Notes under the pieces: generated by a model
Seen by the model: only the letters and a program-made list of their open reading frames with translations
What the model was told of the DNA's origin: nothing
Databases searched by the model: none
Translations under genes and position numbers: made by a program
DNA from: Tillandsia leiboldiana
Lineage: Eukaryota > Streptophyta > Magnoliopsida > Poales > Bromeliaceae
DNA: 64,000 nucleotides
NCBI GenBank assembly: GCA_029204045.2
Contig: CM055081.1
Location: forward strand, 1,841,765 to 1,905,764
Direction of reading: 5' to 3'
Shown: positions 22,471 to 36,820 of the stretch, one piece after another
Position numbering within the stretch: position 1 is the stretch's first letter
Layout of the letters: every line of letters begins with the position of its first letter

Positions 22471-23135
22471 CGTTTGTGGTGCCCCATTTTTTGCTAAATT
22501 AGCAAATCGAGAATAAAGCACCTTGGACACGTTTAAAAACATGATTGAAAGAGTCTGAGTAACTTTGGTTTGAATCAGATCGAGTTCGAATCAAAATAGA
22601 GTCGGAAAAGGGGCGACGCCGAAGTCTAGAGCTTCAGAGCTTTTTTAGGCACCCGAAAGATGTTTCGAACACCTAGCCATACTATCGGGCTCTAGGAAGG
22701 TGCCCGGGGGAAAGAAGCGGGCTCTCAACCCGAGAGTTGAAAAATTATGCACAAGTATTTTCGAATGCCTAAAATGCCCTGCGGGAGCCCGAAAGGCATT
22801 GTGTGGGCGCATGGAGGGCGCCCGGTCCGTACTTGAGGATTCTCAACCCGAGAGCGCTAGGAACTGTGCGCTGTTTGGAAAAAAAAAAAAATTCAAGATC
22901 GCAGACATGCGCGCGAGATTTCGGATGCCCAAAATCCCCTACGATCGCCCTTGGAGCCGTGCAACACTATAGCTACGATGTTTCGGATGCCCGAAACAAC
23001 TCACGGGCGCCCGAAACCGACAGTGACTAATAAAGATAGAGCTGTAAATAAGAAAAATTAATTTTGGGTCAAGTTGTAAATGTTGCAATCCTCTGAAAAG
23101 CCTACCTACCCCCTAACCACACCCACTTCACCCAT

Positions 23136-23137
<2 letters not shown>

Positions 23138-23200
<63 letters not shown>
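23138..23200. repeat. (CT)n microsatellite
   Basis: About 63 bases of CT with one TTT interruption, within the leader-like part of the old LTR. Confidence 0.95.
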
Positions 23201-23201
<1 letters not shown>

Positions 23202-23617
23202 ATCCATCTCTTTCCCTTTTCTTTTTCGTTCTTTACCAGAAGAAGAAGAAAAAGCTGGGGGAAGGGAAAACGTATAGTACGAGAGCTTTGGCTGGGGTTT
23301 TGATCTCCACCAAAGCAAGAAAAATGTGGGGAAGCTCCATAGGGAAGTTTTAGGAGAAAAAAGGAATCTCTTTCATTTGTCTAAAATTTTGAGAGAGGTG
23401 AGTTGAGTAAATCTAGGATTTAAATTTTTGGTGTTTAAAGGAGATTTTGGGGTCTCTTATGAATTTTTTACACCATTTTAGGAGTTTTCTTAAATGTTTA
23501 AGAGATGAACCACATCTCTCTTACAAAAGGCAATCTAAGGTGGGGGATTTCACCAAAAAGGACGAACTATCTCTTATTCTTATGTTTATTTGATCTGAAA
23601 GCATTATTTGTAAGTAT

Positions 23618-24330
23618 TGTTAGGAAAATAATCGCACTAACTTTGATTGTGATTAAATTATCTAACTGTTTTTTATTTAAAATTTAATAACATTACTTAA
23701 CTTTAATCGCTATCCAAAAATTGTAGATGAAAGAAATTGATCCGGAAGCGTGCGAGGCACTGCCCTAAGGCATATTTCCATCATTCGTGCGGATTAATCG
23801 GAGACACCACCCCAAGGTACGACCGGAATTTCTCTTCCTACGAGCACGACCGTGGAAGAAGTTGACGGAGACTCTTTCAACATCCGACGATAAATATTCA
23901 AACAAGAAAAAATGGATCAAACAAGAAAATATTTCTTATCTGCTATTCATGTAAAGCATATCTCTATATATATATATATTTCAAAGACACTGTATACCTA
24001 TATATACATAGAGTGAGGAGGTGTAAACGTTGGAGTTAGGAATCCTAACGTTGGGATACTTAAATGAATTTTAACGTTGGATTCTTAATTGGCTTTGGGA
24101 ATCCTAACGTTGGGATCCTTAATTGGATCCTAACGTTGTATCCCTAATTAGCATTTCAAGTATGGAGAAACATCCACACTTAATTAGCCAAGGTGCCGGC
24201 TCCGAGAAGCATTAAATAAGAATAAATTAGTAAATTAATTAAAAGAGAGTAAATTAATTAGTAAATAAGAATTAATAATAACATAAAATTATTATTGAGG
24301 GTTTTAGGAATTTTGATTTTTATTCCAACA
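23618..24330 (-). repeat. 3' LTR of Copia element 1
   Basis: 713 bp. It carries several copies of the phrase CCTAACGTTGGGATCCTTAA in its middle (about 24029-24140), the same as in the partner LTR. A short TA tract (23966-23980) is greatly expanded in the other LTR. Confidence 0.93.
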
Positions 24331-24921
24331 ATCCCCCACAAAATTCAAAATTTCGAAATAAGATTAAACTCAAAAATAAAATAAAATAAGATTATCGGGT
24401 GTTTATACTATGTAATAGGTAAGGTGTCTTTAAGAGACTTAACCTCACTTAGTGTAAGCAATTTTCATCAGAAAGAATCGGAGTGAACCAGGTCTTGAAC
24501 TACGTTCCTTTGACCCTGACTTCAACTGCCACACACACAGTACAGAATTCTCCGTCGTGAGTCTGTGCATTAAAGGCCATGCACAGTACCTTGATTTTTC
24601 ATAAAAATTTCTATGGACAGCCCACATCTCATAGTCGCGGCCGTATACGAATATTCTTATATAGGTGGTCTCCTCCAGGGATGTGTGTAGAGTCACATCT
24701 CGCAAAAATTATTGCCTCGGATTCCATTCAGAGCTATAAGCTCAACCTCAACCACTACACAGAGCACAACTCATCATAGGGATGGAATTGGAACTAAAGT
24801 TCCTCTGAATAAACTGTAGAAAGTGCTCTTTGGCCAACCTGACAGCTTGTTTTTACCACATTGAACCTTCTTCAAGGGATCTCCTATCACAAAGGTTGGG
24901 TTCCCACTGCAGGAAGGCCCT

Positions 24922-27900
24922 TTATGGGCAAAGTCCCATCCCCCTTGATGACTCTAGGACCTTAGTCCTATTCAGGCCTTTCGTCAAGCAGTCTGCAAGA
25001 TTCTGTTCAGATCTGATAAAACTTAAAGAAACAACATCATGAGAAGTTAGCCATCTAACAGACTTTTGTCTCAATTTAATATGTCGACTAGCTTTAGAAT
25101 TTATTAATTTCTTTTTATAAAAATCAATTGCAGCTCGAGAATTACACCGAATAGAAATAGGTGGAATAGGAGTGGAAATCAATGGAATTGATGACAAAAG
25201 GTTCTTGAGCCACTCGGCTTCAAGACAAGTAGTGTCAAGGGCAACCAACTCAGCCTCCATAGTGCTTCTGGCTATTATAGTCTGTTTGGTGGATTGCCAA
25301 GAAACTGCACTGCCACCAAGAATGAAAACATAGCTAGAAGTAGATTTAATATCCAAAGAATCAGAAATCCAATTGGCATCGCTGTATCCCTCAATTACAG
25401 CAGGATAGCCAACAAATTTAAGAGCAAAAGAAAGAGTACCTTTAAGATAACGAAATACTCTTTCCAGAGCAATCCAATGAATCATACTAGGACTACTAGT
25501 ATATCTACTCAATCTTGATATGGCATAGGCAATGTCAGGTCTAGTTCTATTGGTTAGGTACATCAGAGAACCAATGATCTGGGCAAATTTCTCCTGATTT
25601 ACTGGATTACCAGTGTTCTTTACAAGTTGAACACTGGGATCAAAAGAAGTAGAAACAGGAGAACAATCAGAATACCCAAATTTATCAAGTACCATTTGGG
25701 TATAATGAGATTGGGTCAGGATAATAGAATCAGATGATTTAAGAATTTTCATTCCTAAAATCACATCTGCTTCACCAAGATCCTTCATATCAAAATGGTC
25801 TGATAAAAAGGATTTAACTTGGCTAATGAGATCAAGATCAGGAGCTAGAATCAGGATGTCATCAACATAGAGACAAAGAAGGACGCAACGATCATCAAAT
25901 CTCTTGAAATAGAGACAGTTGTCATAATCGTTGGTCAGAAATCCATATGAAGCTATAACACTGTCAAATTTCTCGTGCCACTGTTTAGGTGCTTGTTTTA
26001 GTCCGTATAAAGAGCGAACTAATTTACACACCTTATTCTCTTGACCAGGCACAGAGAAACCTTCAGGCTGAGCCATATAGATTTCTTCTTCAAGATCACC
26101 ATGAAGAAAAGCGGTCTTGACATCCATCTGATGAATCAAAAGTTTATGAATGGATGCTAATGCAAGAAGAATTCGGATAGTAGCAATGTGAGCAACAGGC
26201 GCATATGTGTCAAAGTAGTCAATTTCAGCCTTTTGCCGAAAACCTTGAGCAACAAGACGTGCCTTATACTTCTCTACTGATCCGTCAGTCCTAAGTTTCT
26301 TTCTAAAGATCTATTTACATCCTAGGGGTTTACTACCAGGAGGTAAATCAGTGAGAATTCAATTGTTATTACTGATAATTGATTCTATCTCACTTTTTAT
26401 AGACACCTTCCAAAAAGAAGCTTCAGGAGAACTCATTGCTTCCTTATAAGACGAAGGTGTACTTTCAATTAAGAAAGTAAAGAAGTCTTCACCAAAGTCC
26501 TTCTCAAAGCGAGTTCTCTTACTTCTCCTTAATTCAGGAATAGGATCAGGTTCTACAGGATCTAAACTATAATGCAAATCAGATGCAGGTATATGATCAG
26601 AAATAGATGCATGATCAAAAGTAGACTGATAATCAGGGGCAGATCTAGAGATACGAATTTTGAAAGGAAAAATATTTTCAAAGAAAGTTGCATCTCTAGA
26701 TTCAATCAAAGTGTCATTGAAAATTTCAGAAACCTCAGAATTGATCATAAGAAATCTATAGGTATTGCTATTTAAGGAATATCCAATAAAGATAGCATCT
26801 ACAGTTTTAGATCCAATCTTCTTTCTTTTGGGTTCAGGAATAGATACCTTAGCCAAGCACCCCCACACTCGGAAGTAACTCAACCTAGGTGCTCTTCCTT
26901 TCCAAAATTCATAAGGTGTCCGGGTTCTATCCTTAAAGGGAATCCTATTGAGGATATAACAAGCTGATAAAAGAGCCTCCCCCCACAAGTTCTGAGGTAC
27001 ACCAGAACTTAAAATCATGGCATTAACCATGTGTAATAGGGTTCGATTCTTTCTTTCAGCTACACCATTAGATTGAGGTGAGTAAGGAGCAGTTACTTCA
27101 TGAATTATTCCATGTTCCTCGCAGAATAGGTTTAATTCATTTGAAGTATACTCGCCCTCCTCTATCAGACCTTAGAATTTTAATCCTCTTATCCAATTGG
27201 TTTTCAGCCTCAGCTTTAAAGGCTTTAAACTTATAGAGGACTTCATCTTTGGTCTTCAAGAGATAGGTGTAACAATACTTGGAGTAGTCGTCTATAAAAG
27301 TTACAAAGTAGCGACTGTCTCCACGAGTAGGTACTCTATTAGAATCACAGACATCACTATGAATAAGTTCAAGAATCTGGGTATCCCTATAAGGAACAGA
27401 TTAAAAAGGTTTCCTAGGTTGCTTAGCTTGGGTACAAATTTCACATTTAGATTTTGAATCAATCTTGAGTTTAGGTAAAAGATTAAGATTGGTCAATTTC
27501 AGAATAGATTTAAGATTCACATGCCCTAATCTGCCATGCCATACATCACAAGATTCAGTATTTAACACAATAGAAGAAGAAGTAGAAACTGAAGGAGAAG
27601 AATTTTTATTATCAACAAAAGAAAGTACATTCAATTTGAATAAACCCTCAGATACAAAACCTTTTCCATTAAACATTTCCCCATTGGAGATTACAACTTT
27701 ATTAGATTCAAGTACAATCTTATAACATAATTGCACTAATAGTGATCCACTAATCAGGTTCCGTCGGATCTCGGGAACATGCTGCACATTGTGAATGATC
27801 AAAGTCTTTCCAGAAGTTAACTTCAGTTTGACTGTTCCGATTCCCAACACATTGACAGCTTTTCCGTCTCCAACAGTCACACATCCTCCACCTGAGTCCT

Positions 27901-28998
27901 GATAGGAGGAGACAAGGGACCTATTAGTACAAACATGGACATTGGCTCCTGAATCTAACCACCAATCTAAATCATGATAGGTGAGGTTAACATTAGGTAT
28001 AAAGGAGACTGACCTAAAAATGGAGTTCGAAGGTTCACCCTCAACCATGTTGACTTGAGGTTTAGGATAATTGTTCTGATTATTTTGGCCCTTCTTGTAG
28101 ACAACCTTCTCTTTCTTCCGATAAAAATATTTTGAAGCAAAATGATTGTCCCGGCCACAAACATAACAAAATCCATCATTCTTCTTATTCCCACTAGATT
28201 GGTTGGTGTTGGGTTTATGGTTATAGTTTTGATTTCGGTTTGGGTTCTTACCCTTAAAGCCTTTACCTTTAGGTTTAAAATTTTTACCTTTGGGTTTAGA
28301 CTCATGGCTTTGGTTCGAAATCTCGGTCAAGTTTAAGTTTGATTTGTTGTTGGTCGGTTTAACCTCTCTAAGTCGATATTGGTCTTCTATTCTAATAGCT
28401 TGAATTACAGATCTAGGTTGAAGAGTTCCCTGAGTTCTTCTAAGTTCATAGGCAAATTTTGACCAGGAAGGGGGTAATTTGTCCAATAGGCAGGTAGCTT
28501 GATAGGTATCATCTAAAGTTGAACCATTTCTGTTAATCTCTTGGACAAAATTCTGAAATTGGTGAATTTGATCGTTTATAGGAATGTTCTCTACCATTCT
28601 AAAATTGTTAAAATCAGTAATGGTGAATCTAGCAGCGCCTTCATTATCTCTAATGTAAGCATCTTCTAGAGCACACCATAAATCTTTGGCAGTTAGGTAT
28701 TTCCTATATGTTTCATAAAGTTTATCTGAAAGGCAACTTAGTTTCTAAATCTATAGTGAAAATCAATTTCCTCGGGGGATCTGTCCGATACAGGTTCAGT
28801 AACTGAGGTAGTAGCTGATTTAGAAGAATCAGTAGGAGAAGTAGAAGAAACTTTAGAAGTAGGAAAAGGAGGTGCTTTGCCAATTGCAGTTATGAAGCCT
28901 AAGATAATTAACCAAGCCTCTAACTGTTCTTGCTACCTCAAAAATCCTACCCCTCTAAATTTTTCTGGCTTAAGGCTAAAAGAATCATCATAAGCCAT
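24922..28998 (-). pseudogene. Broken Copia gag-pol of element 1
   Basis: A relic of one gag-pol gene starting near 28998 (MAYDDSFSLKPEKFRG). Gag is split between frames. Its zinc knuckle, CYVCGRDNHFASKY, has Tyr where the last Cys belongs (codon 28127-28129). The protease motif is DSGANVHV. The next stop is at 27401-27403. Integrase shows HSDVCD, RSDRGGEY and, after a 1-base insertion near 27150, the Glu region [10 protein letters not shown]. Stops replacing Trp lie at 26359-26361 and 26311-26313. Reverse transcriptase ([23 protein letters not shown]) and RNase H ([11 protein letters not shown]) then run open to 24922. Catalytic motifs are mostly kept while the frame is not, so the protein cannot be made whole. 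Confidence 0.9.
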
Positions 28999-29469
28999 TT
29001 TGGACAATCTAATTGAGGGAATAAGAAAATTCAAAATGATAAAAATGAGCTGCAAAAAAGGTTCAAAAAATCTTTTTAGACAAACAAACATGTTGTTTAA
29101 GGTTTCTACCCTAGTCATCCAAAATATTTTAAGTATTCAAGTTGTTAATATTAATCTTTTATCTCAGTTTGTTCAATAGCAAACAGATGACCCAAACAAT
29201 TAAAATTTGAATTTGATTTAAATATTTTCGGATATAAATGCAATCAAATAAAATATGTAAGCTGCAGTAAATAATATAAGATTAAACAAAAAAATGTAAA
29301 GTATGCTTTGTGCTTACTGGTTATGTGTCTTTACCTTAAGACTAAGGTTGTAGGTTCAAATATGCTTAAGAGAAAAAACAAATTACTCTAGATAAAACAA
29401 CTATATATAAATATATGTTTTTTTTTTTTCTTCTTTTTTCTTTTTTCTCCGAAGCTAAAACAGTAAATA

Positions 29470-29979
<510 letters not shown>

Positions 29980-30180
29980 GTTTTAAAAAGAACAAATAAA
30001 TCACAATAATCTATATGCAATTAAAATTTTAAAATGCTAATCCCGATATGTTTAAGTTTGAATGTCAATCATACAAATAAGTTGACAACACAATTATATA
30101 TAATATGCAATATATATTTTCTTTTCAGATTAGCACTCGTTAGATCGTTAATCACAATCAAATCGGATTACGCCTTAGAC

Positions 30181-30523
30181 TGTTAGGAAAATAATCGCAC
30201 TAACTTTGATTGTGATTAAATTATCTAACTGTTTTTTGTTTAAAATTTAATAACATTACTTAACTTTAATCGCTATCCAAAAATTATAGATGAAAGAAAT
30301 TGATCCGGAAGCGTGCGAGGCACTGCCCTAAGGCATATTTCCATCCTTCGTGCGGATTAATCGGAGACACCACCCCAAAGTACGACCGAAATTTCTCTTC
30401 CTACGAGCACGACCATGGAAGAAGTTGACGGAGACTCTTTCAACACCCGACGATAAATATTCAAACAAGAAAAATTGGATCAAACAAGAAAATATTTTTT
30501 ATCTGCTATTCATGTAAAGCATA

Positions 30524-30600
<77 letters not shown>

Positions 30601-30947
30601 AAGACACTGTATACCTATATATACATAGAGTGAGGAGGTGTAAACGTTGGAGTTAGGAATCCTAACGTTGGGATCCTTAAATGGATTTTAACGTTGGATT
30701 CTTAATTGGCTTTGGGAATCCTAACGTTGGGATCCTTAATTGGATCCTAACGTTGTATCCCTAATTAGCATTTCAAGTATGGAGAAACGTCCACACTTAA
30801 TTAGCCAAGGTGCCGGCTCCGAGAAGCATTAAATAAGAATAAATTAGTAAATTAATTAAAAGAGAGTAAATTAATTAGTAAATAAGAATTAATAATAACA
30901 TAAAATTATTATTGAGGGTTTTAGGAATTTTGATTTTTATTCCAACA
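30181..30947 (-). repeat. 5' LTR of Copia element 1
   Basis: 767 bp. It is longer than its partner because of a TA tract of about 75 bases (30524-30598). Otherwise it is nearly identical in order and ends. Confidence 0.93.
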
Positions 30948-32048
30948 AGTATTAGAGGCTTTTGAAGCCTGTTGCACATGAGAAAATTGGGGTTTCGCCC
31001 TAAGTAGTGTAAAAGGGGTTAATCAAGGTTTAGTCTTGGGTGTATGAGCAAGAAAATCTAGTTGTAGATTAACTTATGAATTGCATCTAACTTAGGAAGA
31101 AAATCTAGATTTATAATATGTGGCAATAATCTAGGAAAAACCTAAGATGAGAATATAGAGTTATGAATCAAGATGACAACATAGAGTCAATAAATTTTAG
31201 GTTAGTGTGGCATGAGCTAGTTGGTGTCCTTGGGGCATCTTGAACCCTAGGGTCATGAACTCAGGGTCAAAAGTATAAAATGAGTAAACAAGAGAATTCA
31301 AATGTAAAGGGGTGTCCTTGGGACATCCTAATTATCCTAGAGCTATAAATTTAGGGTAAAAGAGAAAAATAAAGATAATAAGACCATCTGGAATTGTCTA
31401 GTGGCAACGGGAGGGTTACGAGTATATTTCGACTTCTTTTGTGAATGAGTACCTAAGTGCTTTAAACATTTAAGACCAAGTTGGACAGGGATAAGCCCAT
31501 AAATCAACTCTTCATGAGAATTGCTCTAAAGGAGGACAAGCAACCACCAAGTAGGGAGAGTTCCGCGTATAAGTCGACCCTCTACGAGATATAGGTATGA
31601 AAACTAAATCATAATATGATTAGAGTGATCGGGTGTGGTCGGATTAGTTATAACCATTGTGTAGCGGCATACTGACCGGGTTGGCATAGTAGCCTAGTAT
31701 GGCGTGCCTTAGTATCATAGTGGTACATGTGTACGGACTAGTAGTGTAGAAGTATTATACTTGCATACTAGTGTAGAATTTATCGTTTTCAATTATTATC
31801 TTGCTACTAGTATTCCCATTGAACCAAGTGGTGTATGCATGTTTCTCGGTGGATGAACCCACTAGAAACTATTTGTAATTCTCACACCCGGTAGTTTTCA
31901 TATTTTTTTGCAGATTCAGGTGTCGCCGGTGGGACACGCGACAGGGGCAAGGGCCCAGCAGAATAGCAGACCTAGAAGGTCTAGTGTGGTACCATTTTGG
32001 TATAGAGTGAATATTGTATTTTGAGAGAGGAAAAGAAAAAATTGTAAT

Positions 32049-32710
32049 TGTTATAATTTGGTTTAAATTTATAGTTATCTAAATTAATATATCCTAATCT
32101 AATTAGGATAAGTATAATTTGGATGTGTTTTGAACTATTTGGATTGTTAGTAGGAGTCTAATTCAACTAGAATTAAATTAGAGTCTAATTAAATTCTAGT
32201 TCGGAGCCCTATATTATATATACGTGCTACGACTTCATGAGAGGAGATCAAGCTCTCAATTAGATTCAAGTTATTCCCTTGTTCCTTGGGTGTGGGTCGT
32301 CACGAAGCGTGGGTCGTCACGAAGCAGCCGCCTATCGTCACAGCCGCGGCAGCATTACAGAGAGCAAGCATAGTTTTTTTTCTTTTGGAGCTATAATTAG
32401 TGATGTGCTAATTAAAGGCTACGCGCGGTAGAGAGTAGCGGTGCATGTTGCACTTTGGAGCTCTAATTAATTTAATTTTCCTTTTGGGGTATATCGCGTG
32501 TATTTGGTGCTTCATGTTTTCAGAGAGAGATTTCTTTTTGTACTTCGCCTTCGACAGTAATAAAGTTTTTACTCCGTCTTCGCCCGTGGATGTAGGCCGG
32601 TGGCCGAACCACGTAAATATTGTGTGCTTTATTTTTCTTCTCTATTTTTTGATTCTCTTTTGGTATTTTCGTGCCCAACGAACTAAATCTTTTCCGCTTT
32701 TGTCATAACA
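32049..32710 (+). repeat. 5' LTR of Copia element 2
   Basis: 662 bp. It contains a repeated GTGGGTCGTCACGAAGC phrase (about 32286-32323), also present in the partner LTR. Confidence 0.95.
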
Positions 32711-32713
32711 AAC

Positions 32714-32726
32714 TGGTATCGGAGCC
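32714..32726 (+). promoter_or_regulatory. Primer-binding site (initiator tRNA-Met)
   Basis: TGGTATCGGAGCC differs by one base (A to G) from the complement of the initiator tRNA-Met 3' end, and sits three bases after the LTR. Confidence 0.9.
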
Positions 32727-32750
32727 GGATTGTTCGTTTGGGTGTTTAAG

Positions 32751-35700
32751 ATGTCTACAAAATTTGAGATCGAGAAATTTGATCGCTCCAGCAGCTTCGC
32801 ACTGTGGCAAGTTAAGATGCGCGCAGTTCTGACGCAACAGGGTTTGCAAAAGACGCTGTTGGGGAAAGAGAAGATGTCCAGCATATTGACAGAGGAGCAG
32901 AAGGAGGATTTGGATGCCAAAGCTCTTACGGTGATTCAGTTATGTCTCTCCAATGAGGTTCTACGTGAAGTTCTTAATGAGAAGACCACCGCGGGTCTAT
33001 GGTTGAAACTCGAGTCTCTTTATATGACGAAATCTCTCACAAATCAATTATATTTGAAGCATCGGTTATTTATGCTACGCATGTCGGAAGGTACATCTAT
33101 CAAATCTCATCTTGATGAATTTAATTCGATTATTACGGATTTACGATTAATAGATGTAAAAATTGAGGAAGAAGATGAAGCCCTTTTATTGTTATGTTCT
33201 TTACCTCCCTCGTACAAGCACTTTAGAGAAACCTTTCTTTTCGGTAGAGATACCCTATCTATTGAAGATGTCAAGTCGTCTCTACATTCAAAAGAACGAT
33301 TGATCGGCAGATTAATGGTAATTTGAGTGAAGGTACTGTAGAAGGTCTTGTTGCAAGAGGGAGGCCCAAAGAAAATGGTTTTACCACCAGTCGACATAAA
33401 TCAAGGTCGAAGTCACGACATAGGAACTTGGTATGTCATTTTTGTAAGAAGAAAGGTCATATCAAATCCGAATACTTTAAGCTAAAGAAAAGGAATGAAG
33501 ATAAACAAAAACAGAAAAAGGAGAACCCAGCAGAGGCTAGCATTGCTGATGGCAGTTCTACTAGTTCGGAATATGTTCTCACAGTGTCTGATCAAAATAA
33601 ACTTAGTAATAATTGGATCATGGGTTTGGCTTGCTCCTATCATATGTGTCCCAGTCGGGATTGGTTTTCCACATATGAATCTATTGAAGGTGGAGTGGTT
33701 TTGATGGGTAATGATTCTTCATGCAAAACTATTGGGATAGGAACAGTACGAATAAAGATGCATGACGACATGGTGAGGATTCTATCTAATGTTCGGCATG
33801 TTCCGGATTTGAAGAAATATCTTATTTCGTTAGGTCTCCTTGATGCTAATGGATACAAGTATACTGCCGAAGGTGGAGTTATGACAATTAGCATAGGTGC
33901 TCTTGTTCTAATGAAAGCCAAGATGGTTGAAAGCCTATATGTATTGCAAGGATCTACTGTCACTGGTTATGCGGTTACTTCCTCGTCTTTCGTTTTGGAT
34001 TTTGAAATTACAAAATTATGGCACATGCGTTTGGGGCACATGAGCGAGCGTGGAATGATTGAATTAAGTAAGAGAGGTCTCCTATGTGGCCAGAGTATAG
34101 GAAAATTGGAGTTTTGTGAACATTGTGTATTTGGCAAGCAGAAACGGGTAAAGTTCAGTACTGCAATTCACAAAACGAAATGTACTTTGGATTATATTCA
34201 TTCTGATCTTTGGGGGCCCTCACGTGTTCCGTCTAAAGGTGGTGCTCGATATATGCTTTCCTTTATCGACGATTATTCCAGAAAAGTTTGGGTGTTTATG
34301 TTAAAGCACAAAGATGAGGTGTTTAAGCACTTTAAACAATGGAAGGCTATGATTGAAAATCAGACCGGGAAGAAGATTAAGCGACTTCGAACATATAATG
34401 GTTTAGAATTCTGTTCAATTGAGTTTGATGAATTTTGTAAAAATGAGTGTATTGTTCGTCACAGAACAGTCAGATATACTCCGCAGCAGAATGGAGTGGC
34501 GGAACGTATGAATAGGACTCTCTTAGAAAGAGCACGTTGTATGCTCTTGAATGCTGGTTTATCAAAGGACTTTCGGGCAGAGGCAATTTCTACTGCTTAT
34601 TATTTGGTGAATCGTTCTTCGCATACAGCCATTGAGTGTAAGACTCCAGAAGAGGTATGGTCTGGTAAACCTGCTGATTATTCTGCTTTACGAGTATTTG
34701 GATGCCCTGCATATGCTCATATTAATAATGGTAAATTAGAACCTAGAGCTCTAAAATGTATTTTTCTAGGTTATGCATCTGGGGTGAAGGGCTATCGATT
34801 GTGGTACCCTAATCCTAAAGCATCTAAATTTCTTATCAGTAGGGATGTTACTTTTGATGAATCTACTATGCTTCACCCAACATTAGAATCTTATTTTTTA
34901 GAGAAAGCGAAGGATGCTAAGAAGCAGGTAGAGCTTGAGAATGATAACTCAGTATCTTTGCAGAAAGGTCCTATTTCTAATCCAATGCAGGTACATGACA
35001 ACTCCGAAGCAGAAAAAACTCCGACGCAAGAGCAATATAGTATTGCTACAGGTAGAGGGAGAAGGCAGATAAAACCTCCATAACGATATACAGACATAGT
35101 GGCCTATGCTTTATCAGTGGCTACGGAGACAGTTGATGCTGGTGAGCCTTCCACATATACAGAAGCTATTACAAGTACTGACTCTGACAGGTGGCTAGCT
35201 GCAATAAATGAAGAGATAGAACCTCTTCATAAGAACCACACATGGGATTTGGTGAAATCACCAGAAGGAAAGAAAATCGTCGGTTGCAAATGGATCTTCA
35301 AAAGGAAAGAAGGTACCCCAGGTTTTGAAGATGCTCGATATAAGGCAAGATTGGTCGCAAAGGGCTATAGTCAGATAGAGGGTGTTGATTTTAATGATAT
35401 TTTCTCACCTGTTGTTAAACATAGCTCTATTCGTATGTTGCTCTCCTTAGTTGCTACTCATGACATGGAGTTGGAGCAACTGGATGCGAAGACAGCTTTC
35501 TTGCATGGCGAGCTTGAAGAACAAATTTATATGCGACAGCCTGAGGGTTTTGTTATTCAGGGTAAGGAAGATCATGTCTGCTTATTAAAGAAATCATTAT
35601 ATGGCTTAAAACAGTCTCCCCGGCAGTGGTATAAGTGATTTGACTCGTTTATGGTTGGTTGTGGCTACTTAAGGAGTAAGCGAGATAGTTGTGTTTATTT

Positions 35701-36709
35701 CATGAAGCTTGATAATGATATTTTCATTTATTTGCTGCTTTATGTTGATGATATGCTTATTGCTTCAAAAGACATGTCTGAAATTAACAAGTTAAAAACA
35801 CAACTATGTTACGAATTTGAGATGAAAAACTTGGGAGCAGCTAAAAAGATTCTCGGTATAGAGATTCTTAGAGACCAAAAGTCCGAAAAAATGTATTTGA
35901 CTCAGAAGAAATTTATTGAGAAAGTTTTGGAGCATTTTAGAATGAAAAATGCTAAGCCCGTAAGCACTCAGCTTGCTGCTCATTTTAGGCTTTCAGCTGT
36001 TTTGTCACCACAATCAGTTGAAGATGAGAGTTACATGTCCCATGTTCCCTATTCTAATGCAGGTTGAAGTCTTATATATGCAATGGTCTGCACTCGTCCA
36101 GATATTTCACATGCAGTCGGTATTGTGAGTAGACACATGGCTAATCCCGGCAAGACACATTGGCAGGCTGTGAAGTGGATTCTCAGATACTTAAGAGGAA
36201 CTTTTGATATACATCTAGAGTTTGGGAGATCCGATTACACTTTAGTTGGTTTTGTTGATTCAGACTTTGCAGGCGATTTGGACAGACGGAGATCACTTAC
36301 AGGATATGTGTTTACTCTTGGTGGTTGTTCTATTAGTTGGAAAGCTACTTTACAGCCTATTGTTGCTTTATCCACTACTGAGGCAGAATATATTGCTATA
36401 ACGGAGGCTGTAAAAGAAGCTATTTGGTTGAGAGGCTTATATGAAGAGCTTACTTCTAGTCAGGAGACTATTGTCGTTCATTGTGAAAGCCAGAGTGCTA
36501 TACATCTTTCTAAAGATCAAATGTTTCATGAGAGAACAAAACATATTGATATCAGGTATCATTTTGTTCGTGATGTGATAGCACATGGTGATATTATCGT
36601 GAAGAAAATAGGTACGGCAGACAATCCAGCGAATATGTTGACTAAGTCTCTTTCGGTAACTAAGTTCAAGCATTGCATGAACTTGGTTGGTGTGTGCAAC
36701 AGCACTTGA
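32751..36709 (+). pseudogene. Broken Copia gag-pol of element 2
   Basis: The gag start is ATG 32751 ([19 protein letters not shown]). A frameshift near 33300 moves the reading frame, which then runs to 36709 with stops at 35081-35083, 35636-35638 and 36065-36067. The first two look like CAA and CGA changed by C to T. The zinc knuckle CHFCKKKGHIKSEY has Tyr for the last Cys (33473-33475). The protease DSG-type site reads GLA (33623-33631), so the catalytic Asp is gone. In integrase the first Asp (HSDLWG) and Glu (NGVAERMNRT) remain, but the second Asp is Tyr (RTYNGLEF, 34394-34396). Reverse transcriptase YVDDML and RNase [10 protein letters not shown] remain. Several activities are lost, so the copy is dead. 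Confidence 0.93.
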
Positions 36710-36820
36710 GAACCTCTTTGAGGTTTTAGTGGAGAAGATGGAAATTCAAGTTAAGGTGGAGTTTTTTCTGACGGGCTCAGCACAACTGCTAACAATTACA
36801 AATTAAACCAAGGTGGAGAT

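Noticed and set aside
30161..30180. Match of GTCTAAGGCG to the D-arm of plant tRNA-Leu as an unusual primer site
   Set aside because: The match is in the same sense as the tRNA, not complementary, so it could not pair with that tRNA as primer. Ten bases may be chance.
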